Assembly (NCBI GenBank): GCA_028278625.1
Contig: JANQDY010000142.1
Coordinates: forward strand, 1 to 35,467
Length of the DNA: 35,467 nucleotides
Direction of reading: 5' to 3'
DNA from: Thermodesulfobacteriota bacterium
GTDB lineage: Bacteria > Desulfobacterota > DSM-4660 > Desulfatiglandales > Desulfatiglandaceae
Under the pieces are notes generated by a model, which saw only the letters and a program-made list of their open reading frames with translations, did not search any database and was not told where the DNA came from. Positions within the stretch are counted from its first letter, which is position 1, and each line of letters starts with the position of its first letter. Position numbers and translations under genes: made by a program. Below are positions 10,501 through 17,814 of this stretch, in pieces.

Positions 10501-11038
10501 GCAGCCGGGCCGGACGCTTGATCAGCTCCTGCAACTTCTGTTGTTGGTTTTCCAGTTGGGTCTGGGCCTCTGCCAGCTGCACGTGCAAGCCGGCAATCTC
10601 ACCCTCGATCTCCACCAGCGCCATGGCCTTGGCCCGCTCTTCCACGGCCCCTGTGCGAACCGGTTTTACCCGTTTCTGTGTCACCCCCTCAGGCTGGGGG
10701 AGATCTTGAAGGGTCGTGGTAAATTCGGACATGCGGGACAAGGCCTTTTCCCGCCGATTCAGGGAATCGATGGCTTTTTGATAAAAGGCGACAATCCTCT
10801 TCTTGCTTTCAGAAGAGAGGTTGGGTGCTGAATTGGCCAAACGGATCCGTTCTTCCAAAGCCGCAACCGTCATGTCGGGCAGGCTTTCATTGGCCTGTGG
10901 CGAGGCCGGTATCGGGGCCTCGGCTTCCGCGGCCCGGCACGGATTTTGTGTGACCGGAAAAGAGAAAAGGCCGTAGATCAAAGCGGCGGCAATGACTGCC
11001 CGCCCTTTTTGAGTAGTGGGGAGAGAAAGTATACGCAT
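7553..11038 (-). CDS. MscK/KefA-type large mechanosensitive ion channel
   Basis: 1161 residues, close to the size of E. coli MscK (about 1120). Order of parts: signal peptide (about 1-36); a long periplasmic region to about residue 530 rich in Glu, Gln, Arg and Leu with heptad-like coiled-coil character; a set of hydrophobic helices from about 545 to 980; then the MscS core with FGLKDIFANFVSGIII and ERPIRVGDTVTV near residues 970-1005, and the cytoplasmic beta and alpha/beta domains to the end (RELIVPNQRFLSDTITNWS). It should open under membrane tension to release ions and solutes during osmotic downshock. A charged cytoplasmic stretch with consecutive Glu and Ala lies between helices near residue 800. 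CAGGAG lies about ten bases before the ATG. It is the first gene of a two-gene unit with the Rossmann protein. Confidence 0.9.
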   Translation of the reverse strand: MRILSLPTTQKGRAVIAAALIYGLFSFPVTQNPCRAAEAEAPIPASPQANESLPDMTVAALEERIRLANSAPNLSSESKKRIVAFYQKAIDSLNRREKALSRMSEFTTTLQDLPQPEGVTQKRVKPVRTGAVEERAKAMALVEIEGEIAGLHVQLAEAQTQLENQQQKLQELIKRPARLRQQIAQFELTLAELQEKLDRPKSQDESPRLIRARRTSLRAQQAALKAQLKAAEGEVALSKREMAVTRNRQALFSRKVYRLETLIKTWESVREHRQGDVGFMELRQAKESIREMASENWPKAGDFLKILGDGNLKLAQNLIEVDRKEQDAQKTTKLLETRLKQTEEDFKLTQRRVTMMGLTRKAGQWLQSRRETLRKSRANPKVAIGRRNEILKTNLANDELVQERQDYLVLKNRIYNQLDTLEGSLTPAQNEALTMQAYLLLDSRRKLYEETGKSYVNYLKQLNLQEATQKKIDLLSKDYRDFINERLLWTQSAELVSSSDIALSQKVLTWMFKPANWREFQEDLRRSVEIRPAIWGLLLLGFLILLFSKPWIRRKIISHREKAATEGMGGTLGYMLWIGVRTAGIPIILYLAAIHLMSLPTGDYFTRSLCSSLAFTLKAVIFLRLMVLICKKGGPGRTHFLWNEAVCRSVARSARSLLYIFVPILFFVVMIQNGPQALGFRGSLGRLLFLLSMIPVLLVFWRSIGKSSPLATAIRQGRPGSKISKYLPLWSALVLLCPVALMVLSVLGYYFTAYQLTGSLMEMAWLILGLVVANGLMLRGLRAAQARLALQEAIREQEAAARKAAETQHDPEEDIQSTPVISAPSLNLQEINEQTSMLIRSVVLIFGLVGLWFIWADVFPAFRFLENVHLWMQEIGVDKAGKPILRPITLLNLIVSIIIFAATFIGVKSGTALLEILMAKSSRLDAGTRQSFGLIAKYAIFMVGLFAGMNALGIGWKQFQWLAAAMTVGLSFGLKDIFANFVSGIIILFERPIRVGDTVTVAGNSGKVSKIRIRSTTITDWDRRELIVPNQRFLSDTITNWSLSDQVRRVVINIGIGYGSDAKKAEELLLKIAKENDLVLDNPGPSVYFAGFGADSLDFMLRVYVALSDAVKVQNQIRHRINKVFQEAGIEIPFAQRDAHLDTSGGPLEIRLLKEKGPIET

Positions 11039-11183
11039 TGGTCAAATTTCTCCTGATGTTATGGACAAAGTGTTCCCTTTGAGCGCAATAATACCATCAA
11101 CTCCAAAACCATACGTTTCCAACATTTTCTTGTCAACCGGTTCCCTGGGAAATTCTGCATGTTGATGTCTTGAGGGTTTTTCC

Positions 11184-11213
11184 TTCACAATCAGGGTTTT
11201 TTTGGTGTATATA
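11184..11213 (+). promoter_or_regulatory. Candidate sigma-70 promoter for the RACo-led operon
   Basis: TTCACA (5 of 6 to consensus) at 11184-11189 is separated by 18 bases from TATATA (4 of 6) at 11208-11213. Transcription would start near 11220, about 40 bases before the likely ATG at 11261. It lies in the 222-base spacer between the divergent channel gene and the long plus-strand gene run. It is a match by eye only. Confidence 0.4.
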
Positions 11214-11260
11214 AAGGCCCTTGTTTACCCCCAATGGTAAAATATCACGGAGAAATGCCG

Positions 11261-13144
11261 ATGCCTGACCACAAAATTCACTTTCTGCCGGCAGACCGAA
11301 CCGCCGTTGTGAAAGAGGGCACTACCATTGCCGAGGCGGCCAGGCAGGCGGATGTGATGATTACAAATCTCTGCGGAGGTGAGGGGGTCTGCGGCAAATG
11401 CCGTGTTCAGGTAACGAAAGGCCGGGCCGCTGCCGGTGATCACGCGAAAGGCTTCTTTTCCCAGGATCAAATCATGAAGGGTTATGTCCTGGCCTGCCAG
11501 ACGGAGATTCATGATGATCTGGAAATCTCCGTTCCAGCCGAATCCCGGGTGGATGCTTCCAAAATCATAACCCGCGGTGAAAGCCCTGGTGCAGCGGAAC
11601 TGGCCCTGGACCCCATTGTCAAAAAAACCTATCTGGCACTCCGGGCCCCCACGGCCGAAGACAATGTTCCGGATGTGGAACGCATTTTCCGGGCACTCAG
11701 AAAGGACCTGGGTTGGCACACCTTTGATATACCGCTCAGCTGTTTGCAGTCCCTTTCCACAAGGCTGCGGGATAATGACTGGAAAGTAACGGTGACATTC
11801 GCAAGGCACGGGGAAAACTACAATATTCTTGGCATCGAACCGCGCGATACCACCAGGTCCCATTACGGCCTTGCCGTGGACGTGGGCACCACCACCGTTG
11901 TGGCCCAATTGCTGGACTTAAACACCGGCACCGTGCTCCAGGTGGAGGGATGTCACAACAAACAGGCCAGTTTCGGAGAGGATGTCATATCCCGTGTCAT
12001 ATATGCCTGCGGAAAAGGGGGGTTGGATCCCGTTCAAAAGGCCGTTGTTCAGAATATCAACACCTTGATTGCGCGTCTCATCAAAAAGGCCGGCATCAAA
12101 AGGGAAGAGATTGAAGTGGTTCTTGCCGCCGGCAACACCACCATGACCCACCTGCTCCTTGGACTTCCGCCCTGCTCCATCCGTCTGGACCCCTATGTGC
12201 CCACGGCCGACGAATTCCCCCAGATCCGCGCTTCCGAAATCGATATTCGCATCAACCCCCGAGGCATCCTCCAGGTCATTCCCTGCGTGGCCTCATACGT
12301 GGGGGGGGATATCGTTGCAGGGGTTCTGGCCAGCGGCCTGTCGGAAAATGACGCGATCAAATGCCTCATCGATATCGGGACCAACGGTGAAATCGCCATC
12401 GGCAACCGCGACTGGCTGGTCTGCTGCTCCGCCTCCGCGGGTCCCGCCTTTGAAGGGGGGGGGACCCGCTGCGGCATGCGGGCCACTGACGGTGCCATTG
12501 AAAAAGTGATCATTGAAGGGGGAGAGCTGCAATATGACACCATTGGCGGGATAAGACCCCGTGGTATCTGCGGCTCCGGTCTGATTGACTGCATCTACGA
12601 ACTGGTGAGAAACAACATCATCGGCCAGGACGGCAAGTTTGACAGGGGGCTCAAAGACCCCCGGTTGGGTGTTGAAGACGGCATCCCGGAGTACACCATT
12701 GCTTACCCTAGGGAGACGGAAACGGGTGTACCGGTGGTCATTACCGAATCGGATATTGACAATCTGATCAAGAGCAAGGGGGCGGTGTTCGCGGCCATAA
12801 AGTCCCTTTTCGATTATATCGGGCTTGGTTTTGAGACCATCGACACCTTATATGTGGCCGGCGGGTTCGGCAGCTTTCTAAACATCCCAAAAGCGGTGGC
12901 CATCGGACTTCTGCCGGACATTCCACTTGAGAAGATCAAGTTCATCGGTAACAGTTCCCTCACCGGGGCAAGGGCATGTCTATTGTCTGAAAGCGCCTTT
13001 GAGAATTGTCTCAACATATCGAGGTCCATGACCAATATCGAGCTCTCCACCCACCAGCCCTTTACGGACGAATACATTGCCGCACTGTTCCTGCCCCACA
13101 CCAATGGCAAACTCTTCCCATCGGTAAACTACACCAAAAGATGA
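11261..13144 (+). CDS. RACo/AcsV-type reductive activator: [2Fe-2S] ferredoxin domain plus ASKHA ATPase (DUF4445)
   Basis: From the ATG at 11261 it has 627 residues, like RACo of Carboxydothermus (about 630). This start is chosen over the in-frame ATG at 11234 because CGGAGA sits eight bases before it. The N-terminal domain binds a [2Fe-2S] cluster through Cys38, Cys44, Cys47 and Cys79 (LCGGEGVCGKC, LACQ). The C-terminal half is an ASKHA ATPase: LAVDVGTTTVVAQL, AGNTTMTHLLLG, DIGTNGEIAIG, FEGGGTRCGMRA, YVAGGFGSF. Such proteins use ATP to drive low-potential reduction of Co(II) to Co(I) in corrinoid proteins, for example the corrinoid Fe-S protein of the Wood-Ljungdahl pathway or methyltransferases. 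No corrinoid protein or methyltransferase gene is in the window, so its partner is unknown. It heads the operon with a diaphorase downstream. Confidence 0.85.
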   Translation: MPDHKIHFLPADRTAVVKEGTTIAEAARQADVMITNLCGGEGVCGKCRVQVTKGRAAAGDHAKGFFSQDQIMKGYVLACQTEIHDDLEISVPAESRVDASKIITRGESPGAAELALDPIVKKTYLALRAPTAEDNVPDVERIFRALRKDLGWHTFDIPLSCLQSLSTRLRDNDWKVTVTFARHGENYNILGIEPRDTTRSHYGLAVDVGTTTVVAQLLDLNTGTVLQVEGCHNKQASFGEDVISRVIYACGKGGLDPVQKAVVQNINTLIARLIKKAGIKREEIEVVLAAGNTTMTHLLLGLPPCSIRLDPYVPTADEFPQIRASEIDIRINPRGILQVIPCVASYVGGDIVAGVLASGLSENDAIKCLIDIGTNGEIAIGNRDWLVCCSASAGPAFEGGGTRCGMRATDGAIEKVIIEGGELQYDTIGGIRPRGICGSGLIDCIYELVRNNIIGQDGKFDRGLKDPRLGVEDGIPEYTIAYPRETETGVPVVITESDIDNLIKSKGAVFAAIKSLFDYIGLGFETIDTLYVAGGFGSFLNIPKAVAIGLLPDIPLEKIKFIGNSSLTGARACLLSESAFENCLNISRSMTNIELSTHQPFTDEYIAALFLPHTNGKLFPSVNYTKR

Positions 13145-13160
13145 CTATCGGGAGGTGAGA

Positions 13161-13628
13161 ATGGATCTTAATAACATCATGGACGTCCTGAAGGGATGTG
13201 AGTTCTTCAAAGGGATTAAAGAGCCCTATGTCAAGAATATCGCGGGTCTTTGTCAGGTACAGGACTATGAAGCGGGAGAATATGTCTTCTCTCAAGGGGA
13301 CTTTGGGGAGTACCTTTACGTGATCGCCCAGGGAAAGGTTTCCCTTGAAAGGTCCATGGATCTGGGAACCCGAAAAGGGACCGCCGTCATCGGACTTCTC
13401 GGGAAAGGGCGGGCCATGGGATGCTGGTCAACACTTCTGGGACAGCCCCACAACCTCATGAGTTCGGCAATCTGTCAGAAACCCACCACAGTGGTAAGCC
13501 TAAAGGGTGAAGATCTGAGAGAAATGATGGCGGGGGACCACGATCTTGGATTCAGCGTCATGGAAAGCCTTTGCTTTCTGCTCAAAGACCGGCTTTATGG
13601 TGCGCTGGGTGCCATGGAAAACATCTGA
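13161..13628 (+). CDS. Cyclic-nucleotide-binding (CRP/CAP N-terminal type) domain protein without DNA-binding domain
   Basis: 155 residues, almost entirely one cNMP-binding-like beta-roll: FFKGIKEPYVKNIAGLC, then YEAGEYVFSQGDFGEYLYVIAQGKVSLE and a long C-terminal helix. There is no helix-turn-helix after the domain, so it is not a transcription factor on its own. The canonical phosphate-binding cassette (GELAL with R) is not clear here; ALGAM and GKGRAMGCWSTLLG occupy the region, so ligand binding is doubtful. GGAGG lies five bases before the ATG at 13161; a GTG at 13155 is also in frame. It sits 16 bases after the RACo-like gene and ahead of NuoE, so it may sense a small molecule or act as an assembly or regulatory subunit for these redox proteins (inference). 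Confidence 0.75.
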   Translation: MDLNNIMDVLKGCEFFKGIKEPYVKNIAGLCQVQDYEAGEYVFSQGDFGEYLYVIAQGKVSLERSMDLGTRKGTAVIGLLGKGRAMGCWSTLLGQPHNLMSSAICQKPTTVVSLKGEDLREMMAGDHDLGFSVMESLCFLLKDRLYGALGAMENI

Positions 13629-13678
13629 TTCTTTGGGGGAGCCCGTTGGATAATGATATTCGTTTAGAGGAAGCGGCC

Positions 13679-14179
13679 ATGTTGGAGGATATTGCCGGTC
13701 GTCTTCGGGAGTTTAAAAAGGAAAGGAAAAACCTCATCCCCATACTTCAGATGATCCAGGAACGGCATGCCTATTTGTCAGCCCAAGCGCTTCAAATGGT
13801 AGCGGATACGCTTGATCTGGCCGTGTGCGAGGTGTATGGGGTGGCAACCTTTTACAATCAGTTTCGCTTTCACCCGCCGGGAAAACACCATCTGAAGGTT
13901 TGCCTGGGAACCGCCTGTCACGTACGGGGCGGGGACATCATACTGGAGAATTTCCAACGAAAACTGGGAATCGGTCATGGCGAGACCACCCCAGACCGGG
14001 AGTTCAGCATTGAACGGGTGGCCTGCGTGGGGTGCTGCGCACTGGCCCCGGTCGTCATTGTGGATGAAACAGCCCACGGCCATGTGGCCCCCAGCAAAGT
14101 GGAAGGGTTAATCCTGGGATTTCAGGTGGAGAGGGAAAAAGAGGAGCGCGAAAGGCTGAAAAATGAATCCCGCCAATAA
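13679..14179 (+). CDS. NuoE-like [2Fe-2S] subunit of a soluble NADH diaphorase (HndA/HoxE type)
   Basis: 166 residues from the ATG at 13679, the usual size for this family; GAGGAAG precedes it. A TTG at 13646 with GGGGGAG upstream is a rival start. The N-terminal helical bundle is followed by a thioredoxin-like domain whose cluster ligands are Cys75, Cys80 (CLGTAC), Cys116 and Cys120 (CVGCC). ACEVYGVATFYNQF-like sequence (CEVYGVATFYNQF) is the family hallmark. In complex I and in soluble hydrogenases or formate dehydrogenases this subunit pairs with NuoF in NADH oxidation or NAD reduction. Its last 17 bases overlap the next gene, so the two are made together. Confidence 0.9.
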   Translation: MLEDIAGRLREFKKERKNLIPILQMIQERHAYLSAQALQMVADTLDLAVCEVYGVATFYNQFRFHPPGKHHLKVCLGTACHVRGGDIILENFQRKLGIGHGETTPDREFSIERVACVGCCALAPVVIVDETAHGHVAPSKVEGLILGFQVEREKEERERLKNESRQ

Positions 14180-16124
14180 TCCCAACCTGACGGAGGCCTT
14201 CGACCTTCTTCGCCAAAAGGCCCTTGAAAAGCGGGAATCCCTTGAGAATTCCGCAGAACCCATCATCCACATCGGCATGGCCACCTGCGGAATTGCTTCA
14301 GGGGCCCTTGAGACCAAAGCAGCCTTTGAAGAGGCCCTGGCGGAGCAGAACATGACGGCCCGCATCCATCCCGTGGGCTGTATCGGCCATTGCTATGCGG
14401 AGCCGGTGGTCATCTTGGAGAACCCCGGCTTTCCCGCGATTTTCTACCACCAGGTGACCCCCGGAAAGGCCCGCATGCTGGTAAAATCCTTCCTCCAAAA
14501 AGGGGACCCGCTATTTGAATATCTCATGGGGGCCATGGTCGAAAACGACATGATTCCCCAGGTGTGGGATTTTCCGCGTTTCAACATGGAACAGCGCCTG
14601 GTCATGGAAAAGTCCGGACGGGTGGATCCCGAGGAGATAGAAGATTACCTGGCCCAGGGAGGGTATACGGCTCTGGTCCGGGCCCTTAAATGGTCACCGG
14701 AGTCGATTATCCGGAAAATCAAAGCCTCGGGTCTTCGGGGAAGGGGCGGTGCCGGCTTTCCCACCGGTAGAAAATGGGAGCTGGCGGCAAAGGCCGAAAG
14801 CACCGGAAAAAGGGTCATCTGCAATGGGGACGAGGGCGATCCCGGGGCCTACATGGACCGAACCATCCTTGAAAGCAACCCCCATCAGGTGCTGGAAGGG
14901 ATCGCCATCTGTGCCCACGCCATCGGCGCTAAAAAGGCCATTGTCTATGTGAGGGCCGAATATCCCCTTGCGGTCAAAATGGTCACCCGAGCCATTGATC
15001 AGGCAAAAGCCCTGGGGCTTCTGGGAAACAGTATCCTGGGCAGCTCTTATGGTCTTGACATTGAGGTGTTTCAGGGATCCGGCGCCTTTGTGTGCGGCGA
15101 GGAAACGGCACTCATTCAATCCATCGAGGGCCGCCGGGGCATGCCCACCTACCGCCCGCCTTTTCCCGTGGAAAAGGGTCTGATGGGTGAGCCCACGGTG
15201 ATTAACAATGTGAAGACTTTTGCCACGGTTCCCTACCTGGTGGAAAAGGGAGCGGCTTCCTTCCGCTCCGTGGGAACGGACAAGAGTCCGGGCACCGCCA
15301 TTTTTTCAGTGGTGGGCAATGTCCGGCATGCGGGGCTGGTGGAGATACCCATGGGTGTGGACCTGCGAACCCTTATCTTTGACACCTGTGGCGGCATCCC
15401 CAACAAAAAACAGTTCAAGGCCGTTCAGATCGGAGGACCCAGCGGCGGATGCCTGCCGTCGGAGTTTTTGGATACGCCCATTGATTTCGACTCCTTGACC
15501 GAGGCCGGCGCAATGATGGGGTCAGGGGGCATGGTGGTCATGGATGAAGACACCTGCATGGTGGACGTGGCCCGGTACTTTCTCGATTTCACTCAGAATG
15601 AATCCTGCGGCAAATGCACTTTCTGCCGGGTGGGAACCCACCATCTGCTGGAAATCCTGGTGCGTATCACCAAGGGAGAAGGACGAGACGGAGATCTTGA
15701 AATCCTGGAATCCCTGAGTGAGGACATCAGGGCCGGATCCCTTTGCGGACTGGGCAAAACCGCGCCCAATCCGGTATTGACATCCCTCAAGTATTTCCGG
15801 GACGAATATGAGGCCCATATAAAGGAAAAGCGGTGCCCGGCCTGTACGTGCCGTGAACTGACGGCCTTCTATATTGATCTTGAAAAGTGTGCCAGGGGCT
15901 GTGATGCCTGTGTCGGCTGCTGCCCGGTGGAAGCGATTTTTACGACCCCCAATCGCAAAAAGGGGATCGACCAGACCCTCTGTGTCAAGTGCGGCGAATG
16001 CGTTACGGCGTGCCCACCGGAATATGATGCGGTCGTTAAGGTGTCACCCCCCCACTTAGCGCCAATTGTGGAACGGCCCACAGATCAATCCGAAATGGGC
16101 AAATCCGAAGACGTTGAAGAATAA
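14163..16124 (+). CDS. NuoF-like NADH-binding FMN/[4Fe-4S] subunit with extra N- and C-terminal Fe-S domains (HndC/HydB type)
   Basis: 653 residues. Domains: a thioredoxin-like domain (about 30-130) with Cys42, Cys73 and Cys77 (only three candidate ligands seen); the NADH/FMN fold with GLRGRGGAGFPTGRKWE and CNGDEGDPGAYMDR; the SLBB-like part; the N3-type cluster motif SCGKCTFCRVGT with a later Cys in LCGLGKTAPNP; and a C-terminal 2x[4Fe-4S] ferredoxin domain, CARGCDACVGCCP and CVKCGECVTACP. This architecture is that of the diaphorase subunit of NADP- or NAD-linked [FeFe] hydrogenases and electron-bifurcating enzymes, where NAD(H), FMN and ferredoxin-type electrons meet. No hydrogenase or formate dehydrogenase gene follows, so its electron partner lies elsewhere or is a neighbour such as the RACo-like protein. 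Confidence 0.92.
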   Translation: MNPANNPNLTEAFDLLRQKALEKRESLENSAEPIIHIGMATCGIASGALETKAAFEEALAEQNMTARIHPVGCIGHCYAEPVVILENPGFPAIFYHQVTPGKARMLVKSFLQKGDPLFEYLMGAMVENDMIPQVWDFPRFNMEQRLVMEKSGRVDPEEIEDYLAQGGYTALVRALKWSPESIIRKIKASGLRGRGGAGFPTGRKWELAAKAESTGKRVICNGDEGDPGAYMDRTILESNPHQVLEGIAICAHAIGAKKAIVYVRAEYPLAVKMVTRAIDQAKALGLLGNSILGSSYGLDIEVFQGSGAFVCGEETALIQSIEGRRGMPTYRPPFPVEKGLMGEPTVINNVKTFATVPYLVEKGAASFRSVGTDKSPGTAIFSVVGNVRHAGLVEIPMGVDLRTLIFDTCGGIPNKKQFKAVQIGGPSGGCLPSEFLDTPIDFDSLTEAGAMMGSGGMVVMDEDTCMVDVARYFLDFTQNESCGKCTFCRVGTHHLLEILVRITKGEGRDGDLEILESLSEDIRAGSLCGLGKTAPNPVLTSLKYFRDEYEAHIKEKRCPACTCRELTAFYIDLEKCARGCDACVGCCPVEAIFTTPNRKKGIDQTLCVKCGECVTACPPEYDAVVKVSPPHLAPIVERPTDQSEMGKSEDVEE

Positions 16125-16139
16125 GACGGATAAAAGAGC

Positions 16140-16799
16140 ATGATGGTCAAAATCACTGTGGACAACCGGGAAATAGAGGGGGAAAACGGGGCCAACCTCT
16201 TAAGGACATGCCTTCTAAATGATGTCTATATCCCCAATCTCTGTTTCATGGAAAGGCTGGAACATCCGCCGGCCTCTTGCCGGCTCTGTTTTGTGGAAAT
16301 CGATGGCCATGACAAGCCGGTACCGGCTTGTCAGGTGACGGTTGTCGCGGATATGGTTGTCAGAACCGAAACGCCGGCGGTGAGAAAGCTGCAGCGGACG
16401 GCCCTGGAATTACTCCTGTCAGTGCACCATGTGGACTGCGGTCATTGCGTAGCCAACAAGAAATGTGAACTGCAGAAGATGGCCCGTTTCCTGAAAATGG
16501 GGCTCAAGCCGAAGCGCCTTGAAAAATTCCTGAAAGATGAGACCATAGGGGACGATCACCCCTTCCTGATCCATCATCCCAATCGGTGCGTGCTCTGCGG
16601 TAAGTGTATCCAGGTCTGCCGTGATTCACACAACACCCCTTTTATGGACTTTGCCGATAGAGGGTTCAAGACCCTCATCCGTTTCTACGGTCAAAGGGAA
16701 GAGACCGGGTCTTCCTGTGTTGACTGCCGGCGCTGCGTAAATACATGCCCCGTGGGAGCCCTCACGCTGAAAACCCCCACGGATGCCGTGGCACCCTGA
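16140..16799 (+). CDS. HoxU/NuoG-N-terminal-like Fe-S subunit of the diaphorase
   Basis: 219 residues, equal to the N-terminal Fe-S part of NuoG without the molybdopterin-type domain. Ligand sets seen: [2Fe-2S] Cys35, Cys47, Cys50, Cys64; a His96-Cys100-Cys103-Cys109 [4Fe-4S] site (HHVDCGHCVANKKC); and two CxxCxxCxxxC clusters at 150-160 and 193-203. It thus matches the HoxU/HndD N-terminal and formate-dehydrogenase gamma-like electron-wire subunits, passing electrons between NuoF and a catalytic protein. Two successive ATG codons (16140, 16143) are possible starts. It follows NuoF by 15 bases. There is no H-cluster domain, so it is not a hydrogenase. Confidence 0.88.
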   Translation: MMVKITVDNREIEGENGANLLRTCLLNDVYIPNLCFMERLEHPPASCRLCFVEIDGHDKPVPACQVTVVADMVVRTETPAVRKLQRTALELLLSVHHVDCGHCVANKKCELQKMARFLKMGLKPKRLEKFLKDETIGDDHPFLIHHPNRCVLCGKCIQVCRDSHNTPFMDFADRGFKTLIRFYGQREETGSSCVDCRRCVNTCPVGALTLKTPTDAVAP

Positions 16800-16815
16800 G
16801 GATTCAAAATAACGC

Positions 16816-17814
16816 ATGTTGAAGATCGGTGCCCTCACGCTTTCCAACCATCTCATCATGGCCCCCATGGCCGGAATTACCAATCCGCCCTTTCGAAGAA
16901 TCGTAAGAGATCTTGGGGCCGGGCTCACCGTTACGGAGATGATCAGCGCGGTGGGCTTAAGCCGGGGTCACGAAAAAACCCTTCGTTACCTGGAAAGTGT
17001 TGAGCAGGAAAAACCCGTTTCCGTCCAGTTGTTCGGCGCGGATCCCGGAATCATGGCCTTGGCGGCCCAAAAAGCTGTCGGTAAAGGGGCCGACCTCCTG
17101 GACATCAACATGGGATGTCCCGCCAGAAAGGTCGTTAAAAACGGATCTGGCGGGGCCCTCCTAAAGAACCCATCGGCGGTCCGGCGCATGGTTTCGGCCG
17201 TTCGCAAGGCCTGCGCCGTGCCGTTGACCGTCAAGATACGGGCCGGGTGGGCGAAGGAAGAGGCCAATTTTCTGGAAATCGCCCGCATCATCGAAGATTG
17301 TGGTGCCGACGCCATTACCGTTCATCCCAGATTCGTCAAGCAGGGCTTTTCGGGACAGGCGGACTGGCGCATTATTCGGGAAATCAAGACACAACTTCGG
17401 ATTCCCGTTATCGGCAACGGCGACGTAATAAAGCCTGAACTGGCCCTTCAAATGCGTCAAGAAACAGGATGTGACGGCGTGATGATCGGCCGGGGCGCAC
17501 TGGGTAACCCATGGATTTTCAAACAGATCCTGGATCTTGAAAAAGGGATTGAAGCACGGCCGCCCGATCTCTTGGAAAGAAAAAGGATCATCCGGTTGCA
17601 TTTCACGCTCCTAACGCGCATGATGGGAGAATATGTGGCCTCCAAAATGATGCGGGGACAGCTCTTGTGGTACACCAAAGGGCTCCCGCGCAGCAGCCGG
17701 TTTCGCGGGGCCTTCACCGGCATAAAAGGCATTCAGGATATGATGAATGCCCTGGACGGTTATTTCGACACGCTCATGGAACTCGAGAAAGCATCCGGAG
17801 ATACCCCTGAATGA
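16816..17814 (+). CDS. dus: tRNA-dihydrouridine synthase (DusB-like)
   Basis: 332 residues, normal for DusB/Nifr3 proteins. The FMN-binding TIM barrel shows MAPMAGITNPPFRR, DINMGCPARKV with the catalytic Cys101, VKIRAGW, and GVMIGRGALGNPWIF. The usual HGRT segment reads TVHPRFVKQGFSGQADW, a small deviation around the substrate and FMN site. The enzyme reduces uridines in tRNA to dihydrouridine with NAD(P)H. It is 16 bases after the diaphorase gene and its stop overlaps the start of ispH (ATGA), so it is probably a passenger of the operon; dus genes commonly sit in mixed operons. Confidence 0.88.
   Translation: MLKIGALTLSNHLIMAPMAGITNPPFRRIVRDLGAGLTVTEMISAVGLSRGHEKTLRYLESVEQEKPVSVQLFGADPGIMALAAQKAVGKGADLLDINMGCPARKVVKNGSGGALLKNPSAVRRMVSAVRKACAVPLTVKIRAGWAKEEANFLEIARIIEDCGADAITVHPRFVKQGFSGQADWRIIREIKTQLRIPVIGNGDVIKPELALQMRQETGCDGVMIGRGALGNPWIFKQILDLEKGIEARPPDLLERKRIIRLHFTLLTRMMGEYVASKMMRGQLLWYTKGLPRSSRFRGAFTGIKGIQDMMNALDGYFDTLMELEKASGDTPE

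Noticed and set aside
16140..16799. Possible [FeFe] hydrogenase subunit
   Set aside because: The protein ends after the Fe-S wire domains and lacks the H-cluster domain and its cysteine motifs.
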